A stretch of 64,000 nt of DNA from Temnothorax longispinosus (Eukaryota > Arthropoda > Insecta > Hymenoptera > Formicidae). Positions 19,801-28,687 of the stretch are shown piece by piece. Numbering within the stretch: position 1 is the stretch's first letter; the number at the start of each line of letters is the position of its first letter. The notes under the pieces are model-generated. The model saw nothing but the letters and a program-made list of their open reading frames with translations, was not told where the DNA came from and did not search any database. The DNA is taken from positions 6,882,001-6,946,000 of the forward strand of contig NC_092365.1 of the NCBI RefSeq assembly GCF_030848805.1. The letters run 5' to 3'. The translations under genes and the position numbers were made by a program.

Positions 19801-22151
19801 TGATGTGGTAAGTAGTATACTAATTGAGGTTCCGGATCGGATTCTGGAACTAGCGTCATGTGTTGCAACTTTTCGAATTCGTCCATAAACCCCTGATAAG
19901 CTTCCGCATACCTAGAATCTGAAGTTAATCGTTTTGACAGACTATTCAGCACCTGAACGGCTTTCATACGAGAATCGCCTAATTTATGGGCTGGTTGTTT
20001 AAAAGGCAGTCGAACTTGATAACGTCCACTGGCATCTCTAGTATGCGTAGATTGAAAGTGCAATTCGCATTGCTGATCCTCAGCAGTTAATGACGAATTA
20101 TTCGAGAAAGGGACCGTTTCCATCTCCCAAAATCGTTGAATTAAATCATATAGCTCCCGATCAATGGAGACGTGAAGACTTTGAGTAAGGGAAGAGGTAG
20201 GAGCATTTCCTGCGGGACCAGAAATAATCCATCCTAATTTTGTGCATTGTGCGAGTGGAGTATCCACAGCTCCCTTAACAATTCCTTCTTCAATGAGATT
20301 ACTATAAATGTCTGCTCCCAGAATTACGTCTATAGAACCTGGAACTGTAAATTTAGGGTCTGCAAATTGTAAATTTTTCAGATGCTCCCATGCTGATTCT
20401 TCACAACGCAAAGAAGGTAACGAAGCTGTTAGTTTTGGTAAGATGTGAGCACAAATAGACCCTTCGTACTCGCTGTTGAAATGTGGCTTAAACTTGAAAT
20501 TCACAATTCCTCTTGTTTTACGGGTTTTCTCAGCTCCTATTCCAATCAAAGGAATAAACGAATGTCTTCTCGGTAGGTTTAACCGTTGTACAATTCTTTC
20601 CGTTATTAAGGAAATCTCTGATCCTTGATCTATTAACGCACGAGCCTTAGTAAATTCCCCGTTGGGGCCCTCAATTATGATCTGAGCTGTGGCTAATAAT
20701 ACAGATGTTAATTGTGAGACCGAAGTGGAATTCACAGCCTTTGCATTCGTATTGGTAGAAGTAGACTGTGACGCCTGTTCCTTCGTAGAAGTAGAAGATG
20801 AATCCGTCTGTGGTTCGGCCTTGGCCGTAGCTTGATCCGAATTGGTCTGTTTTCCTTTGACTTTGTGAATGGTGGTGTGGTGTTTGCTTCCACACTTCAA
20901 ACATCGCGTGGTTACGCGACATGCCGATGCTCTGTGGAAACCGAGGCAATTGAAACATAACTTATGCTTCGCGATAATTGCTAGACGTTGTTCAATGGTT
21001 TTAGCGGTGTACTGAGGGCAGTGGGCTACGTAGTGTTTCGCCGAACAAATCACGCACGAATTCTTCTTACCCGCTTTATCGTCCTTTGGTTTTCCCGAAA
21101 AATGTGATTTGGCAGATGGAACAGATTTTCCCAGTGTGCATTTTTCAAATGCTTGTAAAGAATGCAAACGATTAAACAAGAAATCCTTGAATTGTTCCCA
21201 AGTGGGGGGCTGTTTATTCGATCCTAAATGATTCTCCCAAGCCTTTACAGATTCCGAATCCAGACGTTGAACGGCAGTGAAAACAAATACATCATCCCAA
21301 GTTTCTACAGGGCGTTGTAAAGTTTCCAGCGTACGATATATTTGAGTGAGATTAGTATAAAGCATTTCCATTTCCTTATGTGACTCCTTCGTCATGCGTT
21401 TCAAAGAAAATAAGGCTTGAAGAGCCTCGTTAACAAGTAATCTAGTGTTTTCGTAAAACGCAATTAAGGCATCCCAAGCCTTTTGAAAATTGTCAGAGGT
21501 GAGCGTAGTATTTTTAAGTAATAAGGCAGCTGATCCGGACAATCTCGTTTTTAAATACTGTAATTTCTCGACAGAGGTCAATGAAGGGCGTTTTATAACA
21601 ATTGAACTAAATAGATCCTTAAAGGATAACCAATTAGACTGCACTCCGTCAAACTTGGGCAACTCGATTTCCGGCAAACGTGAGTGATAATGGTAATCTG
21701 GATTATTCGAACGAAATTGCGTAGAAGTCGAAGGCGGTACTGACTCTTGTTCTCGCGAAAGAGGTTGAGTAAAAGTCGTAGGCGTTGCTGAAACTTGTTC
21801 CGGCGCGGGATGCTCAGGCGCGAGTAGAGAATTTAACTTATCTATTTCCCGAAGGTAGCTTTGATGCGTCTTTGAAAACAAGCCTTCCGAAAAATACGCG
21901 TGATTGATTACACTTAATCTTTCCTCTGCATTTAATCCGCGCACAGCCATTCCGATGGCATGGTGTCGTATCGAGAACTGATCCCAGTTATCTTGTAGAT
22001 CTGCAATACGCGTGTGCACCATATGCGGCATAACATTTTCCCGCCCAATAGTCAATAAATTATCAACTGTTTTTGCAATTATGCCCATCAGGGTGAGCTG
22101 TTGATCTATATGATTTTCAATATGACTGAGTCTCATCTTGCAGCCGTACAC
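16821..22151 (-). CDS. BEL/Pao gag-pol polyprotein
   Basis: A single 1776-codon frame encodes the whole retrotransposon polyprotein. In order: a gag region with a DUF1759-type capsid block (about 155-300, LPEIELPKFDGVQSNWLSF); three CCHC-like zinc knuckles (about 365-430, CVICSAKHYVAHC, CFNCLGFHRASAC, CLKCGSKHHTTIH); an aspartic protease with the Pao-type active site ALIDQGSEIS (about 504); reverse transcriptase with FSFDMVKMF (about 835) and YMDD (about 918); RNase H (HGFCDASQQA, about 1094); and integrase with an HHCC finger (about 1405-1440), a catalytic triad in VDYAGP, SDCGTNF and GGKWEAG (about 1475, 1545, 1597) and a DUF5641-type C-terminus. No stop or frameshift interrupts it. The start at 22151 lies 3 nt from the primer site; Met-6 is an alternative. 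Confidence 0.95.
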   Translation of the reverse strand: MYGCKMRLSHIENHIDQQLTLMGIIAKTVDNLLTIGRENVMPHMVHTRIADLQDNWDQFSIRHHAIGMAVRGLNAEERLSVINHAYFSEGLFSKTHQSYLREIDKLNSLLAPEHPAPEQVSATPTTFTQPLSREQESVPPSTSTQFRSNNPDYHYHSRLPEIELPKFDGVQSNWLSFKDLFSSIVIKRPSLTSVEKLQYLKTRLSGSAALLLKNTTLTSDNFQKAWDALIAFYENTRLLVNEALQALFSLKRMTKESHKEMEMLYTNLTQIYRTLETLQRPVETWDDVFVFTAVQRLDSESVKAWENHLGSNKQPPTWEQFKDFLFNRLHSLQAFEKCTLGKSVPSAKSHFSGKPKDDKAGKKNSCVICSAKHYVAHCPQYTAKTIEQRLAIIAKHKLCFNCLGFHRASACRVTTRCLKCGSKHHTTIHKVKGKQTNSDQATAKAEPQTDSSSTSTKEQASQSTSTNTNAKAVNSTSVSQLTSVLLATAQIIIEGPNGEFTKARALIDQGSEISLITERIVQRLNLPRRHSFIPLIGIGAEKTRKTRGIVNFKFKPHFNSEYEGSICAHILPKLTASLPSLRCEESAWEHLKNLQFADPKFTVPGSIDVILGADIYSNLIEEGIVKGAVDTPLAQCTKLGWIISGPAGNAPTSSLTQSLHVSIDRELYDLIQRFWEMETVPFSNNSSLTAEDQQCELHFQSTHTRDASGRYQVRLPFKQPAHKLGDSRMKAVQVLNSLSKRLTSDSRYAEAYQGFMDEFEKLQHMTLVPESDPEPQLVYYLPHHGVLRENDLNRIRVVFNGSSPTTTGCSLNDLLHTGAKLQINVFDVLVWWRRFPYVFSFDMVKMFRQILIHPEDRDFQRILWILRSKGIITIRTFRLNTVTYGFICSPFLALRTVIQLIKDEGMKYPLAVPVLKKGRYMDDGFGGADSIKLAQETVKQVTQICEAGGFQLHKWAANHTEILSAIPPEQQAITSPVKIEEKTTVHALGLCWDPPTDTFHFTIELPVTQIISKRSIMSVVAKIFDPLGLLAPVIITAKVLIQELWTLKLEWDDPLPDAVSAKWNKFVNQLQENYEIAIPRWIGVKINHRIELHGFCDASQQAIAAVVYIRATDINGVTKVTLLCAKTKVAPLKRITIPRLELEGAVLLTKLSSQVLKVLELANLPLFCWIDSEVAGTWINGHPSRWKDFVHNRVVFIQETIPHAQWRFVSGKENPADCATRGLSPGQLQKFEIWWKGPLWLSEPSETWPNKLQAHNAEVNLEERPVKVVTIAKDLNSDLWDLAVRYSNLTRLLRITATCMRAAARFRRTTEILSETPLTPQELNKARLFWIKIVQQLHFKHDLQTLASGKPLDKSSPLLRLTPILDSDGFLRVGGRLHSAFLSMNTRHPFILPKDSPITRLIISDAHLRTMHGGTQITTNFIRSEYWIIGGRAPIRSLILKCIRCARFRQIRAQQLMAPLPVENLTPSRAFLNSGVDYAGPLVLKTWRGRNAKTYKAYIALFVCHSTSAIHLELVTDYTTDAFIAAYKRFTARRGICATLMSDCGTNFKGADSELKKLFAASSQELEELATILANHGTQWKFNPPAAPHFGGKWEAGVRSVKFHLKRVIGDTLLTFEEMNTLLTQIEATLNSRPLCPLTDDPDDLSALTPGHFLIGSAPTIIPEPSLESVKVARLSRWQMIRQMLDSFWTKWSQECLQRYLSIYKWNKVSPSLNIGSLVLVVDERYPPSKWPLGRIIDTHPGSDGHTRIVSVRTQNSVLKRPIVKVCPLPIQTEVL

Positions 22152-22154
22152 CGT

Positions 22155-22172
22155 ATCCGGCTCGAAGGACCA
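22155..22172 (-). other. Primer binding site, tRNA-Tyr type
   Basis: On the minus strand TGGTCCTTCGAGCCGGAT lies 3 nt after the 5' LTR. It is complementary to the 3' end, including CCA, of the insect tRNA-Tyr as I remember it (…ATCCGGCTCGAAGGA-CCA). Confidence 0.8.
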
Positions 22173-22175
22173 AAA

Positions 22176-23566
22176 TGTTTAAAATATAATGTATACAAGC
22201 AGTGAAATGTTACTAAGGTGAACGAGCAACAGGGATTTAGTTATCTCAGTATATTTACAAAAGCTCTTCCTGATGAGCAGAGACACAATATTAATAAAGC
22301 ATACAATAGTAATAATATAAATGGCAAACACATAGAATAATAGCACATTTTAACTTAAAGTCGAAGGATAATCATCCTTATATCCTAAAAATAAAGAGCA
22401 AATTAAATATAATATAAAGGTTGGCAATAATTATGTTATTATTGCCTCTTAAAGACACTGTACGTGTCGTGATCGCAAATCACATTACTTTTCTATCTCG
22501 CAACGAAAACTTGAACTAATTCTTTGAATCATGCGCAACGTAATATCGAAAATAAGAAATATAAATGAATATTAATAGAACGCTATATAATTTGGTATAA
22601 CATGTAATGCCTTTTCCGAGAATCTTTACTTTTGTTACTGGAACGTAAGAGACCCGCGTGACGGGCTAAACAATGAGGTATCAAATATCAAGGTTGTTTT
22701 ACCGTACCGACATAAACACAACGAAGCGTCTCGAGTCAAAAACAACTCGGAATTCGGTAGAAATACAATTAATGCGTGTACACGTGGCGTAAACCGATGC
22801 GCGGCTTATCGATATTGCGATCTATCTCGCGATAGAAACCGTCATTAGACAGCGTTATCCGATGTAATCGGAAGGGCTTGAAAGAGCCCGCAATGGCGTG
22901 GTCCACGCTTATCCGAGACCCGGACAAGAAAGAAACGAAGTACTTAACGTTGAAGAACTCAGCTCGATCGTCATAGGCTGCATTAACCAGGGATGTAATT
23001 CTCGAGCGCCAGCGGAATTCGTCCTTCTTATTAAGCACGCGTCCTTCGTCCTTCGGGCGTCGGCTGGAATGTTCTCGCTCTCTCTTTCTCTTTGTCTTAG
23101 GCAGTAATAACCACGGAAATCGCACGCACGCAGGAATCAATCTCGTCGTGATCTCGAGAATCACACCACGCGTGTTAACGCGGGCACGAGGCCGAAAGTA
23201 CTTATTCAATGGCGCAGCTTTATGCGATACTTTCCGAACAGAATATTCTTCCGTATTTTCCGAATCACGCCTCGTACAATTAATGTATACGACCGAACGA
23301 TCTAACTCGATCGCACTTTATCGGGATTACGCTTATTCGAACGAATCTTCCTAATCGAGCCAAAGAACCACGATCTCGAAACGTGCGTACTGTATCTTAG
23401 ACCTTGAGCGAATGGCGCGGAACGCGGCTCGTCGCGTCGCAAGCTCGGACCGGTAACGACAAAAGAGAATCGGTAGCGCGCTCCTAGCTTCCGGCACCGT
23501 GGTCGCCGCTACGCTATCGATTTCACGAACGAGTCGATATTTTTGAGAACGCGCTAAATTCGAACA
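22176..23566 (-). repeat. BEL/Pao 5' LTR
   Basis: Transcription of the element should start in this copy. It is 1391 bp with TG…CA ends and about 99.7% identical to the 3' LTR by eye. The 146-codon frame at 22769-23209 lies inside it, has no recognisable motif, and is partly lost in the other LTR because of a 1-bp indel. Confidence 0.95.
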
Positions 23567-23869
23567 GAATTTCAAGTCAATAAACTTCATTCATTGATAT
23601 TACGAACAATATTTTTTTTAGTGATACGATTGTATCAATCAAAAAATTCAAGAATCGTTAAAATTGAAGTTGAAGTGGTGCAAGCAACCAAAAAATGCCC
23701 AATTTAAAAAGCCATAAGCGACAAAAACTAATAAAAATGAAACCAGGTTGTTAACACATATTTTGTTAATAAAAAAGCATTATTATTAATTTTATTACTA
23801 GTTAATAAAAAGAATTGCATTTTTTTTTATTTTTCTCAATGGATCTCCTGTGAAAGGTACAAGGCTCTT

Positions 23870-25825
23870 ACGTCTCTTTGTCATGACGATGTTGATATGC
23901 TCACTATCAAAACATATATTTTTAATAACGTGAAAACTGGAAATTGTATTGAAAATACATTCCTCTTGGATGCCATGAGTATTTGAGGCGCAATCAGCAG
24001 CATAATTTAAGCGAGTTTTTAATATTTCAGAATCTTCTGATATTTGATTTTAAAGAGTGATTTTATTAGCTGAACAAGCTCTACACGAATATAATGAATT
24101 AAAACTTTTGGAGAAACCAAAAATTGTATGGAGCCCTAAGTTATCTCCTACAATACCTGCTAACGCAAAATATATTTTATATATTGCCTACTATTAACGT
24201 TTACAACTAAACCATTACTTTCTAGATCCTTAATTTCATTTATTAGATTACAAAATATACTTTTGTTTCCTAGCTGTGAATGATCCTTCACATTGTGTAA
24301 TTGAAGCAAAAAGATATTTTCAAGCATACTTGAATATTCATTTGGAGTAGTAGGAATAGTACAATATACGGCACCAATTTTATGTACCCCACTGTGAGAT
24401 CCAAGAGGATTGTTAATTTTGAAATCATCGAAATATTATAGTAATAAAGGCAAAACAATTTTTTCTGCATATTGCTCTTCAATAAGTTTCCAAACAATTC
24501 CATCAACAATAGAAGTTAATATGTCATTACATTTACTTTCACACGTGTGTTTTATTATCACTAGACACTACAGACGCGCGCTACGCGCGCTATTTATCTT
24601 TAACATTTCACTATTAACCCTATTATACACAACTGTCAAAATATACAATGACAGCTACAAATGAAGTAAGCGCAGCAAGAAAACCAATCGGCATCGCGGA
24701 AAAGAGGCAACAATAAACTATCCATGCCTTTTTTAGAAAGGGACTAGACACTACAGACGCGCGCGCTTCGCGCGCGCCATTTAGCTTTAACATTATGCTA
24801 TTGTATAATAATCGCGACACGACGCGGGACGATTAACCTCGCGACACGACGCGAGCTGTCACATCATGACACACACGACGCACTATACACGCACGAAACT
24901 CGCCACACTCCGCGATGACAGTCCCTCACGGGATGAAGCAAGCTACGCGACGCGGCAATCAATCGAGATAGCCAATCGGCATCGCGGAAAAGGAGGCTTC
25001 AATTTTACGATACAAACGAAATTCACTCAGGTAACACGCCTTTTTTAAAAGTGGATGGATCTGCAAAATATTTGGTAACTGTAAGAATCTGCTTAATACA
25101 AGTCTCAAAGGAATAAGTTGTAATGATTTATTTGTTACATGCATGCCTATGTGTGTTTTTATACGTTTTGGATGTAATGCAGTGGCAATATCTATAAACT
25201 GTGGCATAATTATATAACCGCGTTGTATAAAGTATATTGTAATGTTAGATGTACAGTTTTGAACTGAGCAAAAGCATTTTGTAAAATTGTGCACATATCG
25301 AGGCACATATCTTTTATACTAAATGATACATTTTACTTACTCTCTGTACTTTCATATTTATGTATAATAATTTCAATAGTTGATTTATAAAAATTGCTTA
25401 CATATTGTATTATTTTATGTGCAAGCGATCGTGATAAAGAATTATTAGAATATTGAAACAAATAAAGCAGCGTTTCTTGTTACTATATCATCAAATTTTT
25501 TTAACGTTATTGACGGATCGTTCATTATTTGTTCGCAAGCCTCTGTGCTCAATAAATCTTCAGCATTAGTGTACTTTTTAAACAAATCATCAATTTTAAA
25601 AATTTCTGACAAATTATTATTTAGTGAATGCAGTTCAGATATAACAAAAACATTTGTATTATTTTGACTGGGATGTTTTAGTATTAAATGGCGTTTAAAT
25701 GAATATAAATTTATGAAGGTATGCATACAATTGTCTTGTTTACATATAAAAGTAGAATGTGACGCGTGTTGTGCACCATTTTTAAATGTGCTAGAATTAT
25801 TATCGCAAAACGAACAGATATACAT
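23870..25825 (-). pseudogene. Decayed C2H2 zinc-finger family gene
   Basis: The first exon (25825 down to a donor at about 25340) has C2H2-like pairs (YICSFCDNN; FICKQDNCMHTFINLYSFKR ending HLILKH) and runs out of frame near 25460. Later pieces are family-typical: PQFIDIATALHPKRIK and IPLRLVLSRFLQLPNIL (about 25070-25230), then VDGIVWKLIEEQYAEK, YFDDFKINNPLGSHSGVHK and YSSMLENIFLLQLHN (about 24300-24540), and FNTISSFHVIKNICFDSEH (about 23900-23960). I recognise this order from an abundant arthropod gene family of unknown function. Several frame changes and an insertion (24545-25045) make it a pseudogene. Confidence 0.65.
24545..25045. repeat. Duplicated repeat inserted in the zinc-finger pseudogene
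   Basis: ACTAGACACTACAGACGCGC is present at about 24560 and 24743. CCAATCGGCATCGCGGAAAA occurs at about 24684 and 24973, each followed at similar distance by GCCTTTTTTA. The region is a partial tandem duplication that includes GC-rich hairpins (GCGCGCGCTTCGCGCGCGCC at 24760). It separates two conserved blocks of the surrounding pseudogene. A related motif (AATCAGCATCGCGAAAAACA) lies in the loop of the palindrome at 27816-28687. Confidence 0.6.
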
Positions 25826-26110
25826 GTTATGGCAGATAATTATACAATAATCTTTTTTAATGTTTAGTAGTCTATGTAGTTAAAGGAATAAGTAATATTT
25901 ATAAGTAAAATAACTTATAAAACTATTGAAATAATAATTAATATATACTGTTTTAAGTATAACATAAAATAATATAGCATACATCTAAATAAAGTGATTA
26001 ATTTGTCATGGAGTTGAGAGTATTAATAATTGGCGTTACATATGAAATTTGTTTATCACATTTTGTAGAAAACTTGTAAAGACAAAGCTGCAGTGTATAC
26101 CAAATGTGTG

Positions 26111-26352
26111 TCACATTGTTTTGAGCCTTTCGATTCACGAGACTCCTAGAGATATCATTGCCACCTTTGACTAGAGAGGATACGGCCTTAGAGGCGTTCA
26201 GGCATAATCCCACGGATGGTAGCTTCGCACCACCGGCCGCTCGACCGAGTGCGTGAACCAAATGTCCGAACCTGCGGTTCCTCTCGTACTGAGCAGGATT
26301 ACTATCGCAATGGTCATCAGTAGGGTAAAACTAACCTGTCTCACAACGGTCT
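26111..26352 (-). rRNA. 28S rRNA fragment (3'-proximal, ~240 bp)
   Basis: On the minus strand the sequence runs from AGACCGTTGTGAGACAGGTT through the sarcin-ricin loop (AGTACGAGAGGAACC) to GAATCGAAAGGCTCAAAACA. This is near the 3' end of eukaryotic 28S rRNA. The fragment has substitutions at positions normally invariant (GTTGTGAGACAGG for GTCGTGAGACAGG), and nothing rRNA-like lies beside it, so it is a dispersed pseudogene fragment and not part of an rDNA array. Confidence 0.9.
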
Positions 26353-26371
26353 ACTTCTAGTAAAGCAACTA

Positions 26372-26525
26372 AGTTATAGGATTTTGCTGGCCGGTGCAAC
26401 AGTTGTAGATCGGGATGGTGTCGGTGCGTTGCGTGGCGATCCTCCATGCCGCGCAAATCATCAAATTGATTAAAATGTCAACGGGCACCAGATCCGCCAC
26501 TTTGTCCTCGTGGCATAGCATAGTT
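26372..26525 (-). pseudogene. Fatty acyl-CoA reductase, exon 4 (truncated)
   Basis: Follows an acceptor (CTTGCAG, AG at 26526-26527). The frame continues in phase from exon 3: RTMLCHEDKVADLVPVD, then ILINLMICAAWRIA and YNCCTGQQNPIT, the conserved 'aDlVPVD…N' segment of insect FARs. Just after NPIT, where relatives continue with a Trp-rich segment, the sequence runs into a stop and then the 28S fragment. The C-terminal half of the enzyme (sterile/FAR_C domain) is absent. Confidence 0.8.
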
Positions 26526-26700
26526 CTGCAAGCAAGAGATCGCGATTTGTAAGAAAGATTTATTCGCACGAGAATAATGACTTACGAAGATTGTGAGCGA
26601 TACTGAAATAACAATACCGAGAGACGTCAGTATTCATTCTAATTCTATTATAATACCGATACTAGCGATCGCTAATTATGGCCGCCCGTTGTCATCTCAC

Positions 26701-27056
26701 CTGAAGACGCATTTCCCAGCGGCGAGGATAAGCCCCGTGGACCCGTGGTAATTATCCACCCAACCGGCGACTGGTTCTTTGTACGCCGACAGCACGATCG
26801 ATGGCCTGACAATCGCCACCAGTAAAGAATGCCTTTCCTGCTGGAGCAATTGCTCGGCCAGTGCTTTGGTAAATGTATACGTGTTTGGTCGATCGCCGAT
26901 CAGATTTGGCGTGAGTTGCTCAAACATTTTATCGTTCATCCATTCCGTCAGAGCGATCACCTGTTTAGGTTTAGGTTTCGGTTCCACCGGATAAATCTCC
27001 TCGACGACATAGGTCTGATCGCAATTACAATATGCCGTTGACACGTGAATAAACGC
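26701..27056 (-). pseudogene. Fatty acyl-CoA reductase, exon 3 (active-site exon)
   Basis: The exon is bounded by AG (27057-27058) and a GTGAGA donor (26700). It encodes AFIHVSTAYCNCDQTYVVEE and, further on, NTYTFTKALAEQLL, the YxxxK catalytic motif of the Rossmann/SDR-like FAR domain. FARs reduce fatty acyl-CoA to fatty alcohol with NADPH at ER or peroxisome membranes, and in insects supply cuticular lipids and pheromone precursors. The exon itself is intact. Confidence 0.85.
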
Positions 27057-27281
27057 CTGCGATCAAACATTTGCATTTATCGCATATTGCAGCTATAAAT
27101 TGTTAAAAATACGGAATGCGTACGTCCATTATTCTTTTGCCTCGTGTCAATCGAACGTGCGCTTGTAATGACGATAATGCGTAAAAACATGTCGACGAAG
27201 GAAATTCTAAGACTAATTTACGGTAGTCTAATTTTGATAGTTTAAATTGAGCAATTCGAAAAGGAAGAATCCCGCTGTTAC

Positions 27282-27532
27282 CTCCACGTTGTGCATGTCT
27301 TTACATAGTTGGACCAATCTTTTGGTGCCCAACGTATTTATCCTGACCGAAATTTTCAAAGCCTCATTGAAATTTACGGTTGGTGCTAAATGAAATACGA
27401 TCGATATACGGATCGTATTAATAGATTTTTGTCTTCTATTGAGATGCCCAGCTCCGGTTGCGTAATATCGCTAGCCACGGGTATCATCTTGGTAAGCTCG
27501 CCAGGTGAATCCCGCCGTAGTGTCTCAAAAAG
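27282..27532 (-). pseudogene. Fatty acyl-CoA reductase, exon 2 (frameshifted)
   Basis: Bounded by AG (27533-27534) and a GTAACA donor (27280-27281). The first part reads LFETLRRDSPGELTKMIPVA and ITQPELGISIEDKNLLIRSV. After GTATATCGATCG (about 27407) the family frame (VFHLAPTVNFNEALK, TKRLVQLCKDMHNVE) continues only if two bases are removed. This is a 2-bp TA expansion and breaks the gene. Confidence 0.8.
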
Positions 27533-27605
27533 CTGCCAAAAGTAATATAACTTTAAATTTTTTGAAATAGCGATTGAAATAGCAGGAGAAAGGTGATATT
27601 ATTAC

Positions 27606-27804
27606 TGTCCCGTTTAAAAGTTCCTGCAACCCCTCTTCTACATTCTGGTTCTTTTTAGGTCTCATTAGAAGGTAAATGTTTCTGATGTCCGGACACGATC
27701 TCAGTAGCTTCTCGACAAGAACCTTGCCCATGAAACCTGTAGTTCCGGTTATAAAAATCGATCTGTCTCTGAGAATCCTTTACGGATGTATTCTCACCAG
27801 CCAT
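27606..27804 (-). pseudogene. Fatty acyl-CoA reductase, exon 1 (NADPH-binding)
   Basis: Contains SIFITGTTGFMGKVLVEKLL, the TGxxGFxG dinucleotide-binding loop and first helix of insect FARs, then RSCPDIRNIYLLMRPKK. It ends at a GTAATA donor (27604-27605). An ATG at 27802-27804 (MAGENTSVKD) is placed like a FAR start but is in another frame from the conserved block, which implies one more small indel near 27770. Just upstream lies the palindrome 27816-28687. Confidence 0.8.
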
Positions 27805-27815
27805 CGTGGTCAGAT

Positions 27816-28687
27816 CAATTATTACGCGTCCTTTAAAAAAATATCAGGGATTAGAAAAAGACAAAAGTATTTAATAATATATAGTTATTCATTAATTTAT
27901 CTAATTATTGTGGCGAGTATCCTACCTGAATTATTTCGTTAAATCCTTGAATATTGTAGAAATTTTTAGATCGAATGTCCGTTTGACTTGACGTTGCTTA
28001 TTCGAAGACTGACTGTTATAGAAGAAAGCTTGTCCTATATATATTAACATAAATAGAACAAAATTTACATAAATAGAATCTATTTATTCTTTTTATGTAG
28101 CAATGTACTTTAATCTTCACGCGTGTAATTATAATTTTTTCAATTTAGTCTCAAGGCCTTTAAGTATGAAAATTTTCAGTGATTGACTATGAGATAACAT
28201 GTTGTTTTTGTTCTTAATAAGGCCGCGTTAATCAGCATCGCGAAAAACAGGCAATAATGAATTCGATTATCGACTTAACGCGGCCTTATTAAGAACAAAA
28301 GCAACATGTTATCTCATAGTCAATCACTGAAAATTTTCATACTTAAAGGCCTTGAGACTAAATTGAAAAAATTGTAATTACACGCGTGAAGATTAAAGTA
28401 CATTGCTACATAAAAAGAATAAATAGATTCTATTTATGTAAATTTTGTTCTATTTATGTTAATATATATAGGACAAGCTTCCTTCTATAACAGTCAGTCT
28501 TCGAAGCAACGTCAAGTCAAACGGACATTTGATCTAAAAAATTTTACAATATTCAAGGATTTAACAAAATAATTTAGGCAGGATACTCGCCACAATAATT
28601 AGATAAATTAATGAATAACTATATATTATTAAATACTTTTGTCTTTTTCTAATCCCTGATATTTTTTTAAAGGACGCGTAATAATTG
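27816..28687. mobile_element. ~870-bp palindrome between FAR and Helitron helicase
   Basis: Left and right arms of about 425 bp are near-perfect inverted copies (CAATTATTACGCGTCC… / …GGACGCGTAATAATTG). The short unpaired centre is about 28235-28262. No target duplication is obvious at its ends. On the right the helicase reading frame appears to run into the arm (…GRVIIENGSDENTI), so the arm may include duplicated helicase or intron sequence rather than being a pure insertion. Confidence 0.75.

Larger units (their letters stand above)
15393..23566 (-). mobile_element. Complete BEL/Pao LTR retrotransposon
   Basis: The element is 8.17 kb, on the minus strand, with LTRs of 1391-1392 bp, a tRNA-Tyr-type primer site, a single uninterrupted gag-pol frame and a purine tract next to the 3' LTR. 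It is flanked by the 5-bp duplication GAATT (15388-15392 and 23567-23571), the duplication size typical of BEL/Pao. The LTRs differ at about three substitutions and one indel, so the insertion is recent. It sits inside an older dispersed repeat. All parts needed for autonomous retrotransposition appear present. Confidence 0.95.

Noticed and set aside
22769..23209. 146-codon frame within the BEL/Pao LTR
   Set aside because: Lies in the LTR, lacks any recognisable domain, and the same frame is broken by a 1-bp difference in the other LTR.
26111..26352. Functional rDNA or an R1/R2 insertion target
   Set aside because: Only about 240 bp of 28S is present, with changes at invariant positions, and it does not include the R2/R1 site; it is a dispersed fragment.
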